Shown here piece after piece: positions 1-6,674 of a stretch of DNA of 62,650 nt (its first letter is position 1; the number at the start of each line of letters is the position of its first letter). The position numbers and the translations under genes were made by a program. Location of the stretch: assembly GCA_034429275.1 (NCBI GenBank), contig DAOUFU010000141.1, forward strand, positions 1 to 62,650. The letters run 5' to 3'. The notes below the pieces were generated by a model that was not told the origin of the DNA, did not search any database, and was given only the letters and a program-made list of their open reading frames with translations. Origin of the DNA: DAOUFU01 sp034429275. Lineage in GTDB: Bacteria > Chloroflexota > Anaerolineae > Aggregatilineales > Aggregatilineaceae.

Positions 1-240
1 CACGTCCACCGTGTTACACAGCGCCTCGGCCTGATCGGACGAAAAACCTCAGCCGAGCAGGCTCACCAAGAGCTTGAAGCGATCATCCCTGAGGATGAAT
101 ATTACGCTGCGCATTTGAACATCATCCGGCACGGGCGCGAAATATGCCATGCGCGGATGCCTCGTTGCGAGGAATGCCCATTAACCGAGTGGTGCGACGA
201 TTACCAGGAACGCAAGCGAGCCGGTGCATTGCGAAAGTAG
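1..240 (+). CDS. nth: Endonuclease III, C-terminal part (truncated by window edge)
   Basis: This is the last 79 codons of a base-excision-repair DNA glycosylase/AP lyase, read in frame 1 and ending at TAG 238-240. The sequence shows the family's 4Fe-4S loop, C-x6-C-x2-C-x5-C (CHARMPRC, EEC, PLTEWC), after the HVHRVTQRLGL segment that contains the conserved Asp/His-region helix end. The catalytic Lys and the helix-hairpin-helix lie upstream of the window. The protein removes oxidised pyrimidines and nicks the abasic site. The next gene is convergent (aat), with a 42-bp gap and no obvious hairpin. The family is clear from the cluster motif; only the extent is unknown. Confidence 0.9.
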   Translation, partial: HVHRVTQRLGLIGRKTSAEQAHQELEAIIPEDEYYAAHLNIIRHGREICHARMPRCEECPLTEWCDDYQERKRAGALRK

Positions 241-282
241 TGGCTTTCACGCGTATTTCGTCACGCTCCACAAGGGGCAAGG

Positions 283-1077
283 TTATTGCGGATCACCACT
301 TAACTCGAAATGGTCCAATGGCTTGAACACTGCCGGAGTGATCAGCGCCTGGGTTAAACGACGTTTGTATTCTTCGCGCGAAATCTCGTACGCCCCATAA
401 GTCTCCAGATAAGGATTGATCCACTGGGTGTCGTGGAGCACAAAACCACCCTGCTCAAGCAGGTGCATCAGGTACACCATCGCCAGTTTTCCTGTGTTCG
501 GAAGGCGGTGAAACTGGCTTTCGCCTGCGAATAGTCCCCCAATGGCGACGCCATAGGCTCCCGCTACCAAATCACCATTTTTCCAGATTTCGACGCTGTG
601 CGCATGACCCATTCGGTGCAGATCGGAAAAGACCGAAATGATATTGGAGTCAATCCAGGACTGTTTTCGCGCGTTTCGACACGCCTGAATGACCTTTTCG
701 AAAGCAGTATCTACCGTGATCTCAAACTCAGCTTTCCGGGCCAGACGCCGGGCATCTTTGGGGACATGAAAACCGTGAATAGGTAAGACACCCCGTTGAG
801 CTGGGCTGTACCATCGGATGCGCCCGGACGACTCCTCTGAAGCTGCGAAGATTCCTTCTTCGAAACCGCGCAGTACAAGCTCAGCGGTGAAAGGGAGGCG
901 CTCAAACCTGAAACACATCATTTGATCGATTCCGCCGGGAAACCAGCGCAGTTGCCAATCGATGAATCGGTACCCCATCCGAACGAATAGATCACGGGCC
1001 TCACGTAACTTCGCTCTTTTCTCAGGAGAGAGGTGCTTTTTCAGACTTTTCTTGAGTGGTTTTATGGCAATGGTCAT
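283..1077 (-). CDS. aat: Leucyl/phenylalanyl-tRNA--protein transferase
   Basis: This enzyme transfers Leu or Phe from aminoacyl-tRNA to N-terminal Arg or Lys of proteins, creating N-degrons for ClpS/ClpAP (family knowledge). The 264-residue protein carries the Aat landmarks in order: RWYSPAQRGVLPI, the F-x-I-T-V-D-x-A-F-x-x-VI block, a WI segment, LHRMGHAHSVEIW, LVAGAYGVAIGGLFAGESQF, and a C-terminal block ending in GAYEISREEYKRRL. It is longer than the usual 200-240 residues because of a basic N-terminal extension of about 50 residues that contains WQLRWFPGGI. The start is the ATG at 1077; internal ATGs would cut into this extension. It is transcribed toward nth. Confidence 0.88.
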   Translation of the reverse strand: MTIAIKPLKKSLKKHLSPEKRAKLREARDLFVRMGYRFIDWQLRWFPGGIDQMMCFRFERLPFTAELVLRGFEEGIFAASEESSGRIRWYSPAQRGVLPIHGFHVPKDARRLARKAEFEITVDTAFEKVIQACRNARKQSWIDSNIISVFSDLHRMGHAHSVEIWKNGDLVAGAYGVAIGGLFAGESQFHRLPNTGKLAMVYLMHLLEQGGFVLHDTQWINPYLETYGAYEISREEYKRRLTQALITPAVFKPLDHFELSGDPQ

Positions 1078-1451
1078 GAGCGCTTTTTCACCGTAATATT
1101 CGCAGGTTGTGGGTAAAGATTCGCATGTGAGATGAAAGTGGAATCTGTTCTCTATTCTTGATTCGTTTCAAAGTTCTGTCCATACAATGATTATGAGTGC
1201 AAAGCCTTCACTAAACCAGTGACATCCTGTTTTGACGCCATGAAAGCGCAGAAAAGTGAGGTGTTCCATTGCCCTGGTGACTCTGGTAATCGAGTTGTGT
1301 GGTTTCTGCGATACAGGGCCAGAAACAACCAGGAGACCGAAATCTTGTAGTATTCAACTTGTCAGGCAGTGCAGTGTAGTCTATAAAAGAGATGATATGC
1401 TTTGGCGTTACCCCATATTAGTGCGCGTAGACTCTAGTCAGGAGTATTTTG
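1078..1451. other. 374-bp intergenic region between divergent aat and TPR gene
   Basis: No convincing gene is seen here. The only ORF (1256-1462) has no ribosome-binding site and no family resemblance. The right part holds the promoter for the TPR gene at 1452. The left part (1100-1200) is AT-richer and must hold the aat promoter, but no clean -35/-10 pair could be picked. Confidence 0.6.
1359..1387 (+). promoter_or_regulatory. Sigma70-type promoter for the TPR gene cluster
   Basis: TTGTCA (1359-1364), 17 bp spacer, TATAAA (1382-1387). This predicts transcription starting near 1394 and a leader of about 58 nt before the start codon at 1452. Confidence 0.6.
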
Positions 1452-1823
1452 ATGGCTGTTAATCCGTCTTCTAACAATGCTCCAAAAACCGAAGAATTGT
1501 TGCAGCTGGGCATTCAAGCTGCTCGCCAGGGGAACAAAAAAAACGCGCGGATGATTTTCCAGCAAGTCTTGGCCACCGATACAAAAAACGAGCGGGCCTG
1601 GATGTGGATGGCCGCGCTAGCCGAAACCCCCGCCGAGCGTATCAACTACCTGAAGACCGTGCTGAAGATTAACCCCAAAAACGCACGCGCCCAGCGGGAA
1701 TTAAGCCAGTTTCACAAAAAGCGCGCCTCCAGCAACAGTCAGGCGTTCGTCTACGGTTTGGCCGGGTTGGCCATCGTCGCGGTGATGATCTTGCTGGTCG
1801 TCCTTGCACTGTCGTTAACCTGA
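1452..1823 (+). CDS. Membrane-anchored TPR protein (paralogue 1)
   Basis: A 123-residue protein with two tetratricopeptide-like helical repeats (about residues 13-85, GIQAARQGNKKNARMIFQQV then AWMWMAALAETPAERINYLK) and one C-terminal hydrophobic helix (about 97-122, GLAGLAIVAVMILLVVLALS). It therefore looks like a tail-anchored cytoplasmic TPR module. The ATG at 1452 is preceded by AGGAG (1440-1444) at good spacing; the TTG at 1449 is less likely. It is the first of three paralogues in a row (1452, 1902, 3575) with the same A-x-Q-G-N/Q-K and AWxWMA signatures. The function is unknown; such modules usually bind partner proteins. Confidence 0.82.
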   Translation: MAVNPSSNNAPKTEELLQLGIQAARQGNKKNARMIFQQVLATDTKNERAWMWMAALAETPAERINYLKTVLKINPKNARAQRELSQFHKKRASSNSQAFVYGLAGLAIVAVMILLVVLALSLT

Positions 1824-1901
1824 GCCGCCGCGCAGGCTGCCGCGCCAGGGTTTGATGTACTGCCTTCCAGATACATATCCATCGAGACAGGATGACTCAC
1901 C

Positions 1902-3449
1902 TTGTCGAGTGATGAACTGCACCAACTGCTCCAAACCGGTATTCAGGCTGCCCAGAGTGGCAATAAAGCCATCGCACGCAGCATCTTTCAACAGGTGATC
2001 GACCTTGATCCCAATAACGATCTCGCCTGGACCTGGATGGCGACTGTCGTCGATACCGTCAGCGAGCGCCGCCAGTGCCTGGAAAAGGCGCTGGCGATCA
2101 ATCCTGCCAACACCCGCGCCCGCGATGCGCTCGAAAAGCTCAAAACTGCGCCTGAACCACCCATCCCTCAGGTTGTTTCTGAGCGCGACACGCTGCTGAC
2201 TGCACGCCCAGGCACCGAGATGGATGATTTTGGCGAAAGCCGCGGGCCTCGTCTCCGCCTACCCGAAATCTCTGCGCGCGGTCTTCTGAAAACCCTTATT
2301 GCGCTAACGGCTTTGGGAATGATTGCAGCAGGTTTGATCCTGCTGCGCAGCGAACTTGAGCAGCAAGACCAACCCACTGCGATCCCAACACCCACGGCTC
2401 AGGCAATGGTTCCCGCCCTGCCGACAGCATCACCGATCATCGTCTTTGTTTCGGAAACACCTGCTGGCAGCGTATCGCGCACTCCGCGCCCTCAGATCAC
2501 CCCGGCCACCTGGACTCCCTCTCCCACCTGGACAGCTTCGCCGGTTCCGCCGCCCACGGTCACCGCACCACCGCCCGACGCCTACACCGTTTTGGCCTCT
2601 GCCCAGCCTGCCGGTGAAGCATACTGGGCGCTCTTCCGGCTCAAAGCGGATGGCAGCGGACTGGAACGTTTGAGCTTTGAGCTGCCGGATTCTATGGCAG
2701 CCCAGGGGTTGGTGTTGCAGGAAGTCTTCGATGCCGACTGGTCACCGGACGGCACGCGGATTGTATTCACCGGGCACATAACCGGCGCTTCACAGGATTT
2801 CGAGGAGCTGTTCCTTGCCCCAGCCGAAGGAGGCTCAATCACCCGGCTGACAACGCTCCAGGCCGACCATACGCGCGGAGCAGACTGGTCGCCGGATGGC
2901 AGCCGCATCGTTTTTGCTTCGGACGCCGATGGCGATTACGAACTCTACCTGACAGCATTTGAGGGAGAGAACGCCGGTTCGCCCCAACGCTTGACCGATA
3001 ATCTGGTGATCGACCGCGACCCCGCCTGGTCGCCCACCGGCACTGAGATCGCGTTCACATCCGATCGCGCTGCACCGGGTGCGCTGGCCATTTGGCGAAT
3101 GACTCTTGAGGATCAATCTGCACTCCAGCTTACCCTGAACTCCCATAACAGCTTTGCACCATCCTGGTCACCGGATGGGCAGACCATTCTCTACTTGAGC
3201 GACCAGAACACGGTGACTGACTGCTACCTGATGACCGCCGAGGGCCGGGGTCATCGGCAGCTGCTGATAAACGACGTTAAAGCAGAGGAACGCGATCCCG
3301 CCTGGTCACCCGATGGCGAATGGATCGTCTTCAGTTCCAACCGCGAGTCGGTTGCCTTTGAGCTGTTCGTTGTGCGTCGCGATGGCTCATCACTACAGCG
3401 AATCACCTTTGAAGAAGGCACATTCCGCTATCCAGCCTGGCAGCCTTGA
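1902..3449 (+). CDS. TPR / single TM / PD40 beta-propeller protein (paralogue 2)
   Basis: A 515-residue protein. Residues 5-90 are TPR repeats close to those of the neighbours. A transmembrane helix lies near 129-149 (LIALTALGMIAAGLILL). A Pro/Thr-rich linker (about 155-225) is followed by five or six TolB-like PD40 blades, each with a WSPDGxxIVF core (DADWSPDG, GADWSPDG, PAWSPTG, PSWSPDG, PAWSPDG). The layout suggests cytoplasmic TPR, membrane helix, and exported propeller. The start is TTG at 1902: the nearby ATG at 1892 is out of frame and stops after six codons, so TTG is the only start that keeps the TPR. The gene follows paralogue 1 by 78 bp. The ligand or partner is unknown. Confidence 0.85.
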   Translation: MSSDELHQLLQTGIQAAQSGNKAIARSIFQQVIDLDPNNDLAWTWMATVVDTVSERRQCLEKALAINPANTRARDALEKLKTAPEPPIPQVVSERDTLLTARPGTEMDDFGESRGPRLRLPEISARGLLKTLIALTALGMIAAGLILLRSELEQQDQPTAIPTPTAQAMVPALPTASPIIVFVSETPAGSVSRTPRPQITPATWTPSPTWTASPVPPPTVTAPPPDAYTVLASAQPAGEAYWALFRLKADGSGLERLSFELPDSMAAQGLVLQEVFDADWSPDGTRIVFTGHITGASQDFEELFLAPAEGGSITRLTTLQADHTRGADWSPDGSRIVFASDADGDYELYLTAFEGENAGSPQRLTDNLVIDRDPAWSPTGTEIAFTSDRAAPGALAIWRMTLEDQSALQLTLNSHNSFAPSWSPDGQTILYLSDQNTVTDCYLMTAEGRGHRQLLINDVKAEERDPAWSPDGEWIVFSSNRESVAFELFVVRRDGSSLQRITFEEGTFRYPAWQP

Positions 3450-3520
3450 ACAGTGAGACTTGAATAAGCAGGCTATGCCATTGAGCAAACGACACCCTAA
3501 CCTTTGCCCGACGCTATCCA

Positions 3521-3529
3521 TGTTACAAT
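3521..3529 (+). promoter_or_regulatory. Possible extended -10 promoter for the third TPR gene
   Basis: TGt-TACAAT (3521-3529) is an extended -10 element 46 bp upstream of the ATG at 3575. No good -35 is seen 17 bp upstream, so the call is weak. Confidence 0.35.
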
Positions 3530-3574
3530 AGAGCTGTAATCTGTGGGGTTCATATTTGACAGGATGCGTGCGGG

Positions 3575-3985
3575 ATGTCATCCGATCTGCTGAATGCGCC
3601 CAAGGAGTTTCTTCGACTATTTAAAGCTGGCAAAGAAGCAGCAAAATCCGGTCAGAAACAACAGGCCCACGATCTGTTTCGCCAGGCGATTGAGGTTGAT
3701 CCTTATCACGAACAAGTGTGGTTGTGGCTGGCCAGTGTCGTCAGCACCGATGAGGACCGGCGAGTTTGCTTCGAAAACGTCCTGGAACTAGACCCCGACA
3801 ATGCCCTGGCAACTCGCCAGCTGCAACGCCTGGAAGAGAAAGCGCTAACCGAGACAATGGCGGCATCTGGATCGACCAGGAAAAAAAAGCCAGCGTCATC
3901 GTCACGCTGGCTGATGTTGTTCATTTTGCTGACTATCGGGGTGTCGATCGTATTGGCGCTTGCGCTCACCGTTAACCTGATTTAA
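3575..3985 (+). CDS. Membrane-anchored TPR protein (paralogue 3)
   Basis: A 136-residue protein with the same plan as the gene at 1452: TPR-like helices (about 10-90, including AGKEAAKSGQKQQAHDLF and VWLWLASVVSTDEDRR), a short basic linker (RKKKPASSSR), and a C-terminal transmembrane helix (about 112-134). The ATG is preceded by GACAGGA. It is similar to the two upstream genes in the TPR part and in membrane anchoring but lacks a propeller, so the trio looks like local duplication followed by domain gain in the middle copy. It is convergent with the response regulator at 4008, with 22 bp between the stops. Confidence 0.8.
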   Translation: MSSDLLNAPKEFLRLFKAGKEAAKSGQKQQAHDLFRQAIEVDPYHEQVWLWLASVVSTDEDRRVCFENVLELDPDNALATRQLQRLEEKALTETMAASGSTRKKKPASSSRWLMLFILLTIGVSIVLALALTVNLI

Positions 3986-4007
3986 CGCACCTCGACCTAT
4001 CCCAAGT

Positions 4008-4694
4008 TCAAATATTGGCGAATCGATACCCTACCCCGCGCGAAGTCAGAATGTATGTGGGCCGCTGCGGGTCTTTTTCGATTTTCTGTCGAAGGTAGTG
4101 AATATACAGTTTCAAGCTGTCGATGGCATCCCCATATTCTGGTCCCCACGCCTCTTTGACCAGGTCCGTGCGTGTGATCACGCGGCCCGCGTTGCGCGCC
4201 AGGACTCCCAGCAGGTTGAATTCCTTGGGCGTCAGGTGCACCTGCACGCCGCGCACGCGGACCTCGCGGCTGATGAAATTGATCCGGAAATGCCCACCAT
4301 CAAATACCAGTTCTTCAGAGACAGCCGGCTTAGGAGCACGGCGCAGGTGAGCACGCACGCGCGCGACTAATTCGTTGTTGTCATAGGGCTTGACGACATA
4401 ATCATCGGCCCCCATTTCCAGGCCCTTCACGACATCGCGGACATCATCTCGCGCCGTGAGGAAAACAATCGGCATATCCGACAGCTCGCGCAGCCTGCGG
4501 CAGACTTCCCACCCGTCCATATCTGGCATCATGATATCCAGCAGGATCAGGTCCGGATGTTCACGATAGGCTTTTCGCAGCCCGTCCTCGGCACGGTAGG
4601 CCTTGATCACCTCATAGCCCCGGCGTTCAAGCAGGATCGAAATCAGCTGAACGGTCATTTCTTCGTCGTCGATAACCAGGATTTTTTCCGCCAT
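4008..4694 (-). CDS. OmpR/PhoB-type response regulator (orphan)
   Basis: A 228-residue DNA-binding response regulator. The N-terminal receiver domain (about 1-118) shows the acidic pair in VIDDEE, the phospho-acceptor Asp in LILLDIMMPDMDG, the Thr in IVFLTARDD, and the Lys in DDYVVKPYD. The C-terminal winged helix (about 130-228) shows LTPKEFNLLGVLARNAGRVITR, the YIHYLRQKIE recognition helix, and the SRGVGYRF wing. The start at 4694 (MAEKILVIDDEE) is chosen over the ATG at 4778, because the extra 28 residues resemble no receiver. No histidine kinase gene is adjacent; the kinase-like protein at 58176 is far away and lacks its His. Its targets are unknown. Confidence 0.9.
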   Translation of the reverse strand: MAEKILVIDDEEMTVQLISILLERRGYEVIKAYRAEDGLRKAYREHPDLILLDIMMPDMDGWEVCRRLRELSDMPIVFLTARDDVRDVVKGLEMGADDYVVKPYDNNELVARVRAHLRRAPKPAVSEELVFDGGHFRINFISREVRVRGVQVHLTPKEFNLLGVLARNAGRVITRTDLVKEAWGPEYGDAIDSLKLYIHYLRQKIEKDPQRPTYILTSRGVGYRFANI

Positions 4695-4802
4695 CCCTCT
4701 ACATCCCCTGACCGTAATCACCCGACCGGGTATCCCTGGATTGTGAGAGCTACCCGCCGAAGGCCTGACCAGGCACACTCACGGGTAACCTTTGTTTTGA
4801 GC

Positions 4803-4831
4803 ACTGTACCATGCTTACAAACCTGATGCAA
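4803..4831 (-). promoter_or_regulatory. Promoter for the response regulator
   Basis: Read on the minus strand: TTGCAT (4831-4826), 17 bp spacer, TACAGT (4808-4803). It begins right after the stop codon of the NUDIX gene, so the regulator can be transcribed separately from the upstream operon. The predicted leader is about 100 nt. Confidence 0.5.
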
Positions 4832-4832
4832 G

Positions 4833-5468
4833 TCACCCCACTACCAGCCTCAAACGCTGCTCAAACTCGCTCAAGATGATGGCTGTGGCTCCCCAGACCT
4901 TGTGTCCTTCGATGTTGTACCAGGGAACCAACACGGTGTGACCCTGGTAGTTCCAGTCTTCCACCACTTTTCGTCCCACATCCAGCAGCCACGCCACCGG
5001 GCACTCGATCACCTCGGCTACCTCGCGCGGGTCTGGCGTCCATGCGGGATGAGAGTCGATCCAACCTACCACCGGGTGAACCTCGAAATTGCTGGGAGGA
5101 ATATACAGCGATGACAGCTGCCCCAAGAGGGTCACAGGGTACTGTAAGCCGATCTCTTCACGTGCCTCGCGTAGTGCCGCCTGTTCGACCGACTCACCCG
5201 CTTCAAGTGATCCCCCCGGCAAACCGATCTGCCCGCTGTGAATGTCATGTTCGTGGCTGGCTCGCCGCAGCAGGACCAGGGCCAGTTCGTCATCCGCCAG
5301 CGGGAAAAGGAGAAGAAGGACGGCTGCGTGTTTTGGTTCTACTGCACGCCGTCCACTGAATGCACCTGGCCTTGGCTGCGGAGTCATCGCGCGGCGGGCG
5401 GCTTCGCTGTCAAACGACTCGAGGCGCAGTGCCATTTGTACTTGCGCCACGGTGATCGAAGTGCTCAT
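4833..5468 (-). CDS. NUDIX hydrolase, CoA pyrophosphatase-like
   Basis: A 211-residue NUDIX protein. The Nudix box is complete (GSLEAGES, then REAREEIGL), giving the Mg-binding REUxEE motif, and the preceding LLRRASHEHDIHSGQIGLPGG matches the extra motif of the CoA pyrophosphatase group (NudL/YeaB, PCD1), which cleaves CoA to 3',5'-ADP and phosphopantetheine. The substrate is inferred from the motif. Its ATG overlaps the stop of the upstream 92-aa gene as ATGA, making it the last gene of the seven-gene operon that also encodes E1-, E2- and JAB-like proteins. That may be simple co-transcription, or it may hydrolyse a nucleotide product of that system. Confidence 0.88.
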   Translation of the reverse strand: MSTSITVAQVQMALRLESFDSEAARRAMTPQPRPGAFSGRRAVEPKHAAVLLLLFPLADDELALVLLRRASHEHDIHSGQIGLPGGSLEAGESVEQAALREAREEIGLQYPVTLLGQLSSLYIPPSNFEVHPVVGWIDSHPAWTPDPREVAEVIECPVAWLLDVGRKVVEDWNYQGHTVLVPWYNIEGHKVWGATAIILSEFEQRLRLVVG

Positions 5469-5743
5469 AGATACCAGGCGCGCCGCTTGCGGAGCGATAT
5501 ACCAACATCGACCTCACTCTTCTGCGCCACGCGGACACGCCCACGTGGATCGATATGAATCTGGCCCGCCTGCTGCAAGCGCGCAAATTCCTCCGGCGTG
5601 ATATCGGGTGCAGGCTCGCCTCCCAGGCGTTCCAAACGCGGCCCCAGGTCGTCAGCCGGACTCGCCTCACCCGCGTCCGGATTCTGGTTTTCCGGCGGAA
5701 CATCAAGATTATCCTGGGCAGGTGGGTTCTGCTCATCGGTCAT
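5465..5743 (-). CDS. Small acidic protein inside the E1/E2/JAB operon
   Basis: A 92-residue protein of unknown family. The first 37 residues are acidic, Pro/Asn-rich and probably disordered. The rest (about 38-92) has a compact block PDITPEEFARLQQAGQIHID followed by PRGRVRVAQ and ends with basic-aromatic RKRRAWYL. It overlaps the upstream ThiF gene by 11 bp and the downstream NUDIX gene by ATGA, and this tight overlap on both sides is the main evidence that it is expressed. There is no C-terminal Gly-Gly and no obvious beta-grasp pattern, so it is not a convincing ubiquitin-like modifier, though its size and position make it the first candidate to test. Confidence 0.7.
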   Translation of the reverse strand: MTDEQNPPAQDNLDVPPENQNPDAGEASPADDLGPRLERLGGEPAPDITPEEFARLQQAGQIHIDPRGRVRVAQKSEVDVGISLRKRRAWYL

Positions 5744-6674
5744 GATCTTCTATCCTTTGTTCACCCATATCGTCTTCCGGCTCAAATATCACACTGCCCT
5801 GGCTGGCAAGATCGTCGAGCGACATCTGCTTGTCTTCAGCCTCCGACAAGCGGTGAAGATGTCCACACACCAGGCAGTCTGGATTTCGCGGCACACCGAT
5901 CCATTCCGCAGTATAGGGCAATGCCACATGCCCCTCATAGATTTCAAGGAATGTATTGGCGATGACGACAGTATTGGCTGGCAGTTCCCGGTGAACAACC
6001 GTTCCCTTGACCAGGTAATTGAGAGTCATATCAGCCTGGGCAACCGCCACCCGTACCACATGAAGCCACAGCCCCGGTTCTGCTGCCAGGGTACCATCCG
6101 GCCCGATCATGCCATAGTCGAGTTCTTCGCCGCTGTCTGCCGTTTCCGAAAAGCCCTCGCGCAGATGCTCCGCCCAACACGCATAGCATGGCCCTTCATC
6201 CGGCACGCTCATGCACCCATCGCCGCCTTCGCCACGCTCATATACCCCTGCATAGATCGCGACCTTCTGATGATCCAGCGCGGCCTGGTTGATGGTATAT
6301 TTGGGCGCTTCTTTATCCAGACCGGCGACGATCACATCCATCTGGTCCAGCAGATCCAGATGGTCTTCGATACGGCCCATCACGGCAGTGATCTGGGCCT
6401 GAGGATTACGCTGGCGGATCAGGTCAGCCACCGCTTCGACCTTCGGACGCCCCACAGCACAAAGATCGGCGGCGTGACGTACCACATTCTCAAGCTCAAA
6501 CGTGTCATTATCGATCAGAATAAACCGACCGACGCCGCTCATCGCTAGGCTGACAGCCACGACGCTGCCCCCTGACCCCAGGCCGATCACGCCGACAGTC
6601 CGTGTTTTCAGGCTGTCGAGCACGTCTCGACCCAACAAACGCTCAATCCGATCCCAGTTCATCGCCGCGCTCAC
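5733..6674 (-). CDS. ThiF/E1-like adenylyltransferase
   Basis: A 313-residue protein of the E1/ThiF/MoeB superfamily, which adenylates the C-terminus of ubiquitin-like proteins. Visible features are the nucleotide loop GLGSGGS (31-37), IDND (54-57), ENVVRH (62-67), a conserved Lys (78), AGLD (117-120), and a four-cysteine zinc site from CYAC (163-166) and CLVC (267-270). Cys154 just before the first CxxC is a possible extra catalytic residue; this is inference. The gene starts with GTG at 6674, overlapping the JAB gene's stop as GTGA; an ATG at 6662 is the alternative. It lies downstream of the E2-like and JAB-like genes, matching the composition of prokaryotic ubiquitin-like pathways. Confidence 0.9.
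   Translation of the reverse strand: MSAAMNWDRIERLLGRDVLDSLKTRTVGVIGLGSGGSVVAVSLAMSGVGRFILIDNDTFELENVVRHAADLCAVGRPKVEAVADLIRQRNPQAQITAVMGRIEDHLDLLDQMDVIVAGLDKEAPKYTINQAALDHQKVAIYAGVYERGEGGDGCMSVPDEGPCYACWAEHLREGFSETADSGEELDYGMIGPDGTLAAEPGLWLHVVRVAVAQADMTLNYLVKGTVVHRELPANTVVIANTFLEIYEGHVALPYTAEWIGVPRNPDCLVCGHLHRLSEAEDKQMSLDDLASQGSVIFEPEDDMGEQRIEDHDR

Noticed and set aside
5598..6548. 316-codon plus-strand frame over the ThiF gene
   Set aside because: Antisense shadow; the minus-strand E1-like protein has all expected motifs and overlaps its neighbours.
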